From contig JBCCFD010000311.1 of NCBI GenBank assembly GCA_039029915.1, positions 1 through 9,683 on the forward strand: 9,683 bases of DNA, in the 5' to 3' direction. The stretch is from QQUD01 sp039029915. Its GTDB lineage: Bacteria; Chloroflexota; Anaerolineae; Promineifilales; Promineifilaceae. The notes under the pieces were generated by a model that searched no databases, was not told the origin of the DNA, and was given only the letters and a program-made list of their open reading frames with translations. Below are positions 1-7,600 of this stretch, piece by piece (the first letter of the stretch is position 1; the number at the start of each line of letters is the position of its first letter). A program made the position numbers and the translations under genes.

Positions 1-153
1 CTTGGCCACATTGCCCCAATCCTCTTCTTCGTTTTAGCCGCTATGTTCGATACCCTCTTTTTGGGTGCCGTTGCTGGCCTGGCCTCAATAGTCGGCCTCT
101 ACTTCTACGAATACGCCTTCGTTATGGCTCCACAGGATATACCAAATAGCTAA
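1..153 (+). CDS. NrfD/PsrC-like membrane anchor subunit, C-terminal end only (partial)
   Basis: The first 50 codons of the window are in frame 1 and end at a TAA at 151-153; the gene begins upstream of the window. The visible peptide is strongly hydrophobic, with one long membrane segment or two short ones (about residues 3-40 of the fragment), and finishes with a short polar tail reading YEYAFVMAPQDIPNS. A last helix running into a short tail with a Gln-x-Pro-x-Ser end is typical of NrfD/PsrC/DmsC-type quinone-interacting anchors of molybdoenzyme complexes. The stop lies four bases before the start of the catalytic subunit, so the two genes are almost certainly co-transcribed and probably translationally coupled. 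Assignment rests on hydrophobicity, tail and neighbours; the fragment alone is too short to prove the family. Any polytopic subunit of the same complex would also fit. Confidence 0.7.
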   Translation, partial: LGHIAPILFFVLAAMFDTLFLGAVAGLASIVGLYFYEYAFVMAPQDIPNS

Positions 154-157
154 TACC

Positions 158-3100
158 ATGAAACAAAAAACGCAAAATTTCCTAGAAAAAATGCTCAAAG
201 TTGGGCTTCCACCAAAGCGGAGCCAACCCAACCCGACCGGTATCATGAACGCGGGGGGTGAAAGTCTACCGGACTTTGCCGATGTCGAGATGATTCCAGT
301 GCAGCAACCAGACGGCCGTTTAACCAATTATCCGCCCATCGAGCATTGGGATGATTGGGTAGAGTATGATGGTAAACAGTGGCCGCGCAAGGTAGCTCGT
401 CGCTACATGCTTGTTCCGACCGTTTGTTTCAATTGCGAATCAGGCTGTGGCTTGATCGCCTACATCGACAAGACAACTTTTGAAATCAAGAAATTTGAAG
501 GCAATCCCATGCACCCCGGCAGCCGAGGCCGTAACTGCGCTAAAGGGCCCGCCACCCACAATCAGGTGTATGATCCAGAGCGCATTCTTTATCCGCTCAA
601 GCGGGTTGGTAAACGAGGAGATGGAAAATGGCAGCGCATCAGCTGGGATCAGGCTCTCAACGAAATTTCTGAAAAGATGCGCGAGAGCCGCAAAGTACGT
701 AACGACGGCATCATGTACCACGTGGGTCGCCCGGGTGAGGATGGGTATACCAATCGCTGTATCCAAGCTTGGGGCGTCGATGGGCACAATAGCCATACCA
801 ATATTTGCTCGGCTGGCGCAAGGTTTGGGTACTTTTTCTGGGGCGCATTTGATCGCCCCAGCCCCGACCACGCCAACGCGAGGGTCATTCTGCTTATCTC
901 AGCCCATTTGGAAACAGGGCACTACTTTAACCCTCACGCTCAGCGCATTATTGAAGGCAAGATGGATGGCGCCAAGCTCATCACCTTTGACCCTCGTCTA
1001 AGCAATACGGCTAGCATGAGTGATGTTTGGCTCCCCACTTGGCCCGGCAGTGAGATGAGTGTCTTGCTAGCCATTGCTAATTATCTCATTCAAAACGATT
1101 TGTATGATAAAGAGTTTGTGCGCCGGTGGGTAAACTGGGAAGATACGCTACAGGCAATTGCCAACGGTCAATTGTTAATTCCTAATAGCCAATTGAAAGA
1201 GGATATTGCTAATCTCCAATCCCCAATCTCCAATCAACATTTTGAACTGTTTGACCAAGCCTTAAAATCCCTTTATTCAGAATATACCTTTGAACGGGCC
1301 GCTGAAGAATCTCAGGTACCGATTGATCGAATTGAAGAGACCGCCAAAATTGTAGCGAACTGTGATGGCAAATTAGCGACCCACACCTGGCGCAGCGCCA
1401 GCATTGGTAATTTAGGCGGCTGGCAGGTGTCTCGCTGCCTCTTTTTCCTCAATATTTTGACGGGGAGCGTGGGAAACAAAGGAGGGACCAGCGCCAATAG
1501 TTGGAATAAATTTACGCCTAAACCGTTTAAAGCCCCGCCGGCTGGTGAGGGATGGAACGATTTACATCTACCGCATGAATGGCCAATGGCCTTCTATGAA
1601 CTAAGCTTCCTATTGCCCCATTACGTTGAAGAAGGACGGGGGGATATTGATGTCTACTTTACGCGTGTCTACAATCCGATGTGGATAAATCCTGATGGCT
1701 TTATGTGGCTTAAACTGTTGCGCGATGAAGAGAAGATGAAGTGCCACGTCGCGCTGACTCCCACTTGGAATGAGTCGGCTTGGTTTGCTGATTATGTGTT
1801 GCCGATGGGGCACGCCGGTGAGCGACATGACCTGATGAGTCAGGAGACACATTCTGGCCAGTGGATTGCGTTCCGCCAGCCGGTGCGCCGCGTTGCCATG
1901 GAAAAGATGGGCCATAAAATCAACCGCACTTACGAAGCCAATCCTGGTGAGGTGTGGGAAGAGAATGAGTTTTGGATTGACCTTTCAGACCGTATGGATC
2001 CAGACGGCCGTATGGGCATTCGTCAATATTTTGAAAGCCCGTACCGAGACGGTGAGATCATTACCGTTGATGAATATTACCAGTGGATTTTTGAAAACAG
2101 CGTGCCGGGTTTGCCCGAGGTTGCCAAAGCACACGGCCTCAAGCCGTTGGAATATATGCGAAAATTTGGGGCGTTTGAGGTCACGGCGGAAAATTATGAA
2201 CCGTATGAGCGCGAAGTGGCTGAATTTACGAGTGACGATTTACGATTTACGATTGATGAATCGAATCGAATTTTGAAGGATGGCAAAACAGTTGGAATTT
2301 CTATCGATGGTGAAGCCAAAGTTGGTGTGGGAACGCCTAGCAAGAAGTTTGAATTCTTTAGCCCAACCATTCACGATTGGGGCTGGACAGAACGAGAATA
2401 TACGATTCCGTGGACGCTTAAGAGCCACGTGCATCCTGACAATATTGATCGCAGTAAAGGCGAAATGTTGCTCTTGCCCAATTTCCGCCTGCCGACTTTG
2501 ATTCATACCCGCAGTGCCAACGCCAAATGGCTGTATGAAATTAGCCACAAAAATCCAGTTTGGATGCATCCTTCTGATGGCAAACGCTTAGGCGTGGAAA
2601 CGGGCGATCTCGTGCGTGTGCAAACGGAGATAGGTTATTTTGTGGATCGGGCATGGCTGACGGAAGGTATCAAACCGGGCATCATTGCGATGAGCCACCA
2701 TCTAGGACGCTGGCGCCTGCAGGATAAAGGGAACATGGGGGCGGGTATGTCGAGCTTGGCCCAGCTAGGCGAAGACGGTAATGAACACACCCTCAACATT
2801 CTTGAAGGGGCCAAAGCATGGGAAACGTTTGATCCCGACACGAGCCGCGTTTGGTGGCAAGATGTGGGCGTGCATCAAAACTTAACCCACGGCGTGCATC
2901 CTGATCCGCTGAGCGGTGCGCATTGCTGGCTTCAAAAAGCGATGAATGTGACCAAAGCAAAACCAGGTGATAAGCATGGGGATGTGTGGGTTGATACGGT
3001 GCTGTCAATGAAGGTGTATAACGAGTGGAAAGCGCTGACGCGCTCTGCCGTTGACCATAGCCCTGATCAAACAAGACGGCCGTATTGGATCAAACGTCCG

Positions 3101-3178
3101 CTCAAGCCATCAACCGATGCGTACCGGCTTCCGGTCCAGCCGTTTGGGCGAGAAGAGCTACCGCTGGCAGGAGACTAG
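158..3178 (+). CDS. Molybdopterin-dependent oxidoreductase catalytic subunit (DMSO reductase superfamily)
   Basis: This 1006-residue protein is the catalytic subunit of a complex iron-sulfur molybdoenzyme. Residues 90-127 carry the N-terminal [4Fe-4S] motif Cys90-x2-Cys93-x3-Cys97-x29-Cys127, followed at once by the usual KGP and the DPERILYPLKR segment. The next molybdopterin domains run to about residue 760. Cys217, in NICSAGARFGYFFWGAF, sits where NapA-type enzymes place the Mo-coordinating cysteine. Residues about 768-900 are the C-terminal molybdopterin-dinucleotide-binding barrel (HTRSAN, then GDLVRVQTEIG). About 85 residues precede the cluster motif, and there is no twin-arginine signal or hydrophobic N-terminus. 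The enzyme is therefore cytoplasmic or exported together with a partner that carries a signal. The ATG at 158 has no clear Shine-Dalgarno, in keeping with coupling to the gene that ends at 153. Gene order anchor-catalytic-TorD supports a membrane-bound respiratory complex. Substrate is undetermined; the polysulfide, tetrathionate, arsenate and phenylacetyl-CoA branches are all conceivable. Two short tandem repeats lie within the gene. Confidence 0.95.
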   Translation: MKQKTQNFLEKMLKVGLPPKRSQPNPTGIMNAGGESLPDFADVEMIPVQQPDGRLTNYPPIEHWDDWVEYDGKQWPRKVARRYMLVPTVCFNCESGCGLIAYIDKTTFEIKKFEGNPMHPGSRGRNCAKGPATHNQVYDPERILYPLKRVGKRGDGKWQRISWDQALNEISEKMRESRKVRNDGIMYHVGRPGEDGYTNRCIQAWGVDGHNSHTNICSAGARFGYFFWGAFDRPSPDHANARVILLISAHLETGHYFNPHAQRIIEGKMDGAKLITFDPRLSNTASMSDVWLPTWPGSEMSVLLAIANYLIQNDLYDKEFVRRWVNWEDTLQAIANGQLLIPNSQLKEDIANLQSPISNQHFELFDQALKSLYSEYTFERAAEESQVPIDRIEETAKIVANCDGKLATHTWRSASIGNLGGWQVSRCLFFLNILTGSVGNKGGTSANSWNKFTPKPFKAPPAGEGWNDLHLPHEWPMAFYELSFLLPHYVEEGRGDIDVYFTRVYNPMWINPDGFMWLKLLRDEEKMKCHVALTPTWNESAWFADYVLPMGHAGERHDLMSQETHSGQWIAFRQPVRRVAMEKMGHKINRTYEANPGEVWEENEFWIDLSDRMDPDGRMGIRQYFESPYRDGEIITVDEYYQWIFENSVPGLPEVAKAHGLKPLEYMRKFGAFEVTAENYEPYEREVAEFTSDDLRFTIDESNRILKDGKTVGISIDGEAKVGVGTPSKKFEFFSPTIHDWGWTEREYTIPWTLKSHVHPDNIDRSKGEMLLLPNFRLPTLIHTRSANAKWLYEISHKNPVWMHPSDGKRLGVETGDLVRVQTEIGYFVDRAWLTEGIKPGIIAMSHHLGRWRLQDKGNMGAGMSSLAQLGEDGNEHTLNILEGAKAWETFDPDTSRVWWQDVGVHQNLTHGVHPDPLSGAHCWLQKAMNVTKAKPGDKHGDVWVDTVLSMKVYNEWKALTRSAVDHSPDQTRRPYWIKRPLKPSTDAYRLPVQPFGREELPLAGD
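1211..1235 (+). repeat. Period-7 short tandem repeat inside the oxidoreductase gene
   Basis: Three and a half copies of a heptamer (AATCTCC, AATCCCC, AATCTCC, AATC) are read in frame as NLQSPISNQ, residues 352-360 of the catalytic subunit. The surrounding stretch, about residues 335-365, is polar and looks like a surface loop. Heptamer arrays of this sort are known in filamentous cyanobacteria as STRR sequences and are normally intergenic. Three units make 21 bases, which keeps the reading frame. Whether the loop is an insertion relative to relatives needs an alignment. Confidence 0.75.
2228..2272 (+). repeat. Second period-7 tandem repeat inside the oxidoreductase gene, followed by a period-5 run
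   Basis: Heptamers ACGAGTG, ACGATTT, ACGATTT, ACGATTG (2228-2255) are followed by GAATC, GAATC, GAATT (2258-2272). The array encodes residues from Thr691 to about 705 (TSDDLRFTIDESNRI) in a polar segment just ahead of the C-terminal domain. As with the repeat at 1211, it appears to be a repeat tolerated in a loop because its length keeps the frame open. Confidence 0.7.
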
Positions 3179-3266
3179 CTCGAATATTGGTAATATTAGT
3201 CATATTGGTAATATTAAATAGCCTCAATATACCAATATACCAATATACCAATTCACTAATAACCAC
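3179..3266. repeat. AT-rich repeat-filled gap between the oxidoreductase and torD
   Basis: The 88-base gap is almost entirely repeats. TATTGGTAATATTA occurs at 3185-3198 and again 18 bases later at 3203-3216. It is followed by three perfect copies of CAATATAC (3225-3232, 3233-3240, 3241-3248) and a degenerate fourth, CAATTCAC. The left repeats contain ATATTGG and the right ones CCAATAT, so the two halves can pair in the mRNA. No Shine-Dalgarno sequence is visible before the torD ATG and no terminator with a GC stem is present, so the neighbouring genes are probably still one transcript. The structure might affect mRNA stability or the level of the chaperone. Confidence 0.8.
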
Positions 3267-4250
3267 ATGAACCTCCACCAAACCGCCCTCGCCCGTTCTA
3301 ACGGCTACGCATTGTTAAGCGACCTGTTTCTCAACGGCGTCACGGCCGAAAATTGGCCGACCGTTCAGCAAACTGACTTGGCGGTGCATTTGCCCGAGGA
3401 GCCAGATTTTGAGCAGCTGGCGGCGCAGCATTATGATTTGATAAGCCATCAGATTTTCCCATACGAGTCGGCGTTTTTGAGCGAAGATGGGATGCTAGGG
3501 GGTGAGGTTGCCAATCAGGTGCTCCACTATTTTGAACAAATTCGATTGCCTCTGGAAACGGCCGTTTCCGAGCCAGACCATATCGGCTGGGAGCTTTATG
3601 CCCTTTCCTTCTTGTGCGGTGCTGAAGCAGATGCGTGGGAGGATGGCCTGCAGGAGGTGGCGTTACGCATGCAGCATCAGCAGCAGCGCTTTTTAGAGAG
3701 TCATTTGCTGCGCTGGAGTCCGGCCTTTTTGGTGGGGGTGTTGCGGCAGGAACGGCCGTTTTACACAGCCATTGGTGAGCTGCTGTGGGGCCTCCTGACT
3801 ACCCATTACAAGCATTCTGAATCGGTATTATCCTCGCCGCTGACCCTGCCAGAGCCACCAAACGTACTGGCTGATGAGAAGGCGGGTTTGCGGGACATTG
3901 TGGCGGTGTTGATACGGCCGTGTTACGCGGGCTGGTTCATTAGCCGACGCGACATTACCGTGCTGTCCCGCCAGTTTGAGCTGCCCCACGGCTTTGGCAG
4001 CAAAGAGCAAATGCTGCTGAATCTGCTCAGATCGGCTGTGCAATATGATGCGATGCCGCAGTTGCTCAATCAGTTGATTGACATGGCTGAACAGTGGGAA
4101 AAGGCGTATGAACAGTTGGCGGAAGGGGAGATTGGGGGATTTATACGGCCGTGGCAGAATCGTCTTCACCAAACCAAAAATTTCCTTAGCCATATTCTTC
4201 AGAAAACGAAAGACACCCCAGCAGATTTTTCCTCTTTAAGCAAAAAATAA
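3267..4250 (+). CDS. TorD/DmsD-family molybdoenzyme maturation chaperone with C-terminal extension
   Basis: This 327-residue, probably all-helical cytoplasmic protein is a redox-enzyme maturation chaperone. Such proteins bind the apo form of their partner molybdoenzyme and hold it for Mo-bisPGD insertion and, where relevant, export. Two family hallmarks are visible: the Pro65-Tyr-Glu-Ser segment (FPYESAFLSEDG) and the Glu102-Pro-Asp-His105 motif followed by the aromatic helix WELYALSFLC. The client is most likely the catalytic subunit directly upstream. TorD-type proteins are usually about 200 residues; here about 130 residues follow (about 195-327), containing RPCYAGWFISRRDI and a helix-rich tail, and may be a second client-binding domain. 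The ATG at 3267 is the first in the frame after the repeat-filled gap, and there is no recognisable ribosome binding site in front of it. Base composition is clearly more GC-rich than the gene downstream, and the gene holds four of the nine ACGGCCGT palindromes in the window. Confidence 0.9.
   Translation: MNLHQTALARSNGYALLSDLFLNGVTAENWPTVQQTDLAVHLPEEPDFEQLAAQHYDLISHQIFPYESAFLSEDGMLGGEVANQVLHYFEQIRLPLETAVSEPDHIGWELYALSFLCGAEADAWEDGLQEVALRMQHQQQRFLESHLLRWSPAFLVGVLRQERPFYTAIGELLWGLLTTHYKHSESVLSSPLTLPEPPNVLADEKAGLRDIVAVLIRPCYAGWFISRRDITVLSRQFELPHGFGSKEQMLLNLLRSAVQYDAMPQLLNQLIDMAEQWEKAYEQLAEGEIGGFIRPWQNRLHQTKNFLSHILQKTKDTPADFSSLSKK
3554..3569. repeat. Longest copy of the over-represented palindrome ACGGCCGT (16-bp perfect palindrome)
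   Basis: GGAAACGGCCGTTTCC is a perfect 16-bp palindrome inside torD, around the 8-bp core ACGGCCGT. Exact cores also occur at 312-319, 2004-2011, 3076-3083, 3752-3759, 3914-3921, 4145-4152, 4660-4667 and 6580-6587, and one-base variants (ACGGCCGA) at 3342-3349 and 4636-4643. The cores are read as Asp-Gly-Arg, as Arg-Pro, and as Thr-Ala-Val in different genes, so no single peptide explains them. Confidence 0.85.
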
Positions 4251-4268
4251 GGGTCAATGTATCAATTG

Positions 4269-4298
4269 TGTATACAAAATTACCTACTTTTGTATACA
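4269..4298. promoter_or_regulatory. Perfect 11-bp inverted repeat, candidate operator
   Basis: TGTATACAAAA (4269-4279) and its exact complement TTTTGTATACA (4288-4298) are separated by eight bases. Each arm itself contains the palindrome GTATAC, and the two GTATAC centres are 22 bp apart, about two helical turns, which suits two dimers on one face of the DNA. GTATAC-centred operators are common among GntR-family repressors (known for the family; the regulator here is not identified). The right arm touches the likely -35 element, which favours repression. A terminator is less likely because the stem is AT-rich and GACACC, not a T-run, follows. Confidence 0.55.
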
Positions 4299-4325
4299 GA
4301 CACCAGCACTTTGGTTTGGCATAAT
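4297..4325 (+). promoter_or_regulatory. Candidate sigma-70 promoter for the giant gene, extended -10 type
   Basis: CAGACA (4297-4302, four of six matches to TTGACA) is followed after exactly 17 bases by CATAAT (4320-4325, five of six to TATAAT). The -10 is preceded by TGG at 4317-4319, giving the TGn of an extended -10. Transcription would start near 4332, leaving a leader of about 175 bases. Read by eye only; in AT-rich DNA such matches can arise by chance. Confidence 0.4.
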
Positions 4326-4493
4326 GTCTAGCATAAAGTTGTTCCGACCTGTAAGCAATCATTGATTTAATCCAATTTTTTAAAAAGCTAAACAAATAAA
4401 AAAGAAAGGCAATCGCTTTTTCTAAAAGCATGTCGAACGTTGTTTGTGTGTTTCTTATCTCGTTTCGGCCTGCCTTATTTTGTGCTGCTTTGT

Positions 4494-4500
4494 AAAGGAG
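4494..4500 (+). promoter_or_regulatory. Strong Shine-Dalgarno AAAGGAG for the giant gene
   Basis: AAAGGAG ends six bases before the ATG at 4507. It is the best ribosome binding site in the window and fixes the start of the giant reading frame. The frame from this ATG opens directly with a basic stretch and a hydrophobic core, as expected for a signal peptide. Confidence 0.85.
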
Positions 4501-4506
4501 ATTTAT

Positions 4507-4641
4507 ATGCACCAAAATTCAAATTTGAAATCCAAAAGAATAAAGAAGCAGGGCCAGTCAAGATACCAAAAAGGCTGGCTTGTTTTGCTTATCGTATCAA
4601 TCTTGATAACGATATTCTTCTGGCCGTCGTTTGCAACGGCC
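4507..4641 (+). other. Signal peptide of the giant protein
   Basis: The n-region is long and basic (Lys8 to Lys22, with KSKRIKK). The hydrophobic core is LVLLIVSILITIFFWPSF, residues 25-42. An Ala-Thr-Ala motif at 43-45 fits signal peptidase I cleavage before Asp46. There is no lipobox cysteine; the first cysteine of the protein is at residue 464. The alternative is an uncleaved membrane anchor. Confidence 0.8.
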
Positions 4642-7600
4642 GATTCACTTTCGCCAAAAACGGCCGTTGAGCACGCTTGGCGTCAGGCTACTGCCAGCGG
4701 CTACTATGAATATCGTAGTACTGCAAACCAAATAACCTATCCTGCTCCTTCAAGGGCAAATGTGGGTCAGCCACCCCGAGAAGATAACCTAGGAGCGGAA
4801 GGATTTTTTGATTCGGATGCCGAAGACCTCAACTTCACCATTTGGCGTGACGGTAGTTTTAACCCCGAAACCGGCATTGAAATTCGTTCTGATGGCGAAA
4901 AAACCTTGAGCCGTCAAGGGCTGGGGGAATGGGAAGAGATTCAGGATGTTTCCGGCTCTTTTCTGCCCGGCGGTGATCCACTTGGCTTTTTCTATGGCAT
5001 GACCAATATCCAAGATGCTGGCCCAGATGTGCGCAGCTTTCCCAATGCAGGGATTGAATTAACATTTCAGCGTTACACCTTTGATTTTGATGGCCCAGCA
5101 TTTGGCCACTATATTGTCCAAAACAGCGAAAAAGCGATGCGGGAAAATGGGGAACTTCCACCCAACATGAATTTAGATATTCCTCAAATTTACGTTCAGG
5201 CCACTGGGGCTGGCGAAATTTGGCTCGACGAGGCGGGGTTACCGGTTCGTTTAAAGCTGTCAATCAACTATGGGGCCCAAGAAAATGGTGAAATCATTGA
5301 ATCCCACATTACCACAGACTACTTTGGCTATGATCAAAAAGCTCTGGCTGCCAGTTCCGTTACCATTTTCCAAAACCCGGCCGCTTGGGTGGGGCATCAA
5401 GTAGGGACATTAACCAGCCCTGATTTTCAAAGCTCAGCGATGATCGGCGTAGCATTTGTGCTATTTGCAATCGCCTTATTGTGGGTTACGCGTCGATATT
5501 GGTGGACCCGAGAATTTTACCTTGCTTTATCCCTTTATCTCATTTTGAGTATGCTTTTTGCACCATTGTTTAATGCGAGAGAGCTGCATGCTTTTAGCGA
5601 GCAGCAATATGAGCGAGTGGTTCACCAAGAAGTGATGCAAGCAGAAGTTGAAGAACGGCAAGAAATGATACAAGCTTTGAGCGAAGGTAGCTTCGACCCA
5701 CACGTTGATCCATTTGCAAAAACTGTTTTTCCTGCAGACTCTTCTGACAGTGAGCATTTATCCCAAGGCTTCGAAAATCCAGCTACCCCGTTAGCAACAT
5801 TTTCGGAATTAGCCGCAGTGCAAACGGCAACAACAACAGCCCAAGACAGTGATAATGATGGTCTTAGCGACGAGGATGAAGACCTAGTAGGCAGTTGTGA
5901 TGGAACGTCAAATGACCCTGAAATCTGCTCATCAGTTGCTGATTTGGCTGACACCGATGGAGATGGTCTTACAGATGCAGAAGAAGTCTTGATTTTAGGT
6001 ACTATCGCAACATCAGCCGATAGTGATGGGGATTCTATAAGCGATTATTTAGAAGTAACAGGATTTACTGACAGTAATGGGACCCAGTGGCATTTGAATC
6101 CTATGGATAGTGATAGCAATAAAGATGGGATTCCAGATAGCTATGAATGTTTATCTCAATATGACGGCAACACAGTTACCACATTAGACGAACTTATTGT
6201 GGCTTGCTCTGATTTGGACAATGATGGGCTAATTAACATTTTTGATGATGATAATGATGGGGATGGGGTTGAAGATCGAGTTGATCATTCTCCATTTGAT
6301 TATTTCACAGGGTTTACCCAAGAAACACCGCTTGAAATTGAAGTGGATAACCTAGCTGTTGATAAGCCTGTTATTGTGACGATCGAGTTGCGCCCTAATC
6401 AAACTGAGGATTTAGCATCATATGGGCATATTTTGGATTGGCCTAGCGGGGATAGGGCTGGCCAAATTCAGCGCGTTTATGACACAAACTGGAACACATC
6501 GGCTAATCTTTCTGTTTCGGCACCAAATGGCGCTTATGGTGATATTCGCCTGACACCCATGCTAGAAATTCAAATTGATACGGCCGTTGATGAGGCTGGA
6601 AACTTACCGCTTTTGCCCAATATTCAACGAACAAGCGGTATGGCTGTGGATGATTGGTTAGATGAGGATGCCCTAACTGGATATGGGGTTACTGTTAGAG
6701 ATGTCTACGATGAAAACGGGGATCCAACGGGTGAATTAATTGCCTATGTTACCCTCATGCCGTTTAGCAATAGCGATGGTGACGAAACGGCTGGCTTTGC
6801 CGCCAAAATGCTCTATCAACCGAGTCAGGCATCTGCTTCCAATTCTGCTATTGCAGATTGGGGAGTCCCTCATACATATCGCCTCGTTTGGTTGGTTGAG
6901 ATGTTGACCGATCCCTGTCCTGATGGCAATTTTAATTGCAAAGATAGTGAACGTTTAACCGATCAATACACCATCGTTCACAACTATTATGAAGATTGGA
7001 ATCTTACTGGTTTTAGCATGAGCGAACAGCACGGGCTAGAAGCTGCTATCATCACAAAAGACCCAAATGCTGCTGGCTCAAGCGATCTTAATTACCCAGC
7101 TGAGCAGGCCAATTTAGCCTATAATCTCGCAGGCACCTTCATTACTGGACGAGATTGTGGCGATATCCAATTTTTCACCTCGTGTACAAGCGATAATGTT
7201 CGTGATGTCACAATTGCTACAATTGATGAAGCCATTGACGTTTGGACAAATAATGAAATAGATCCATTTTATATTAAAAATGATATTAGCTATCCACATA
7301 AAGATTACCTCCTTGATGTGGCTAGCAGTGATGCAACGTCAGTCCTAGACTCACAATACACGGGCAGTTTTGCAACGGCTACACCCACGCTCCTGTTTGC
7401 TTATGAGTATACCGAGCGCACGATTGGGTTAAATATCACTAAGAATACTCCTGGCGTTTCTCCATCTCTCAATATGAACGATGCAGAGGAAATAACCTTT
7501 GCGGGGATGAATTGGGGTAGTTATCGTCAGGTTGATAACGTATGGGATATCATCCCGCCTGAAACGTTTATCGTTGAATTGGACGCCATGCTTCAAGAAA

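Larger units (their letters stand above)
4251..4506. other. Intergenic region with promoter, inverted repeat and long leader
   Basis: This 256-base, AT-rich gap separates the molybdoenzyme operon from the giant gene. I see a perfect inverted repeat at 4269-4298, a promoter-like pair of hexamers at 4297-4325, about 170 bases of leader with A/T runs, and a strong ribosome binding site at its end. There is no convincing GC-rich terminator after torD. Short antisense frames that cross it have no coding character. I recognise no riboswitch or tRNA in the leader. Confidence 0.7.

Noticed and set aside
440..871. Antisense reading frames across the oxidoreductase gene (also 1610-1915, 2240-2569, 2793-3074)
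   Set aside because: They lie wholly opposite a well-supported gene, show no recognisable motif and have the composition expected of shadow frames.
158..3178. NarG nitrate reductase or ActB of alternative complex III
   Set aside because: The cluster motif has four cysteines (not His-Cys3 as in NarG), and there is no fused ferredoxin domain as in ActB.
3179..3266. CRISPR array
   Set aside because: Units of 7-8 and 14 bases with no unique spacers of 25-40 bases are simple tandem repeats.
3085..3270. Small + strand frame running through the repeat gap
   Set aside because: Its tail (ILVILVILVIL and following) is only the translation of the AT-rich repeats, and its first half overlaps the oxidoreductase out of frame.
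4269..4298. Rho-independent terminator of the torD transcript
   Set aside because: The stem has few GC pairs and is followed by GACACC rather than a run of T; an operator fits better.
4186..4515. Antisense 109-residue frame across the intergenic region
   Set aside because: It has no ribosome binding site of note and no motif, and it covers the promoter and inverted repeat of the next gene.
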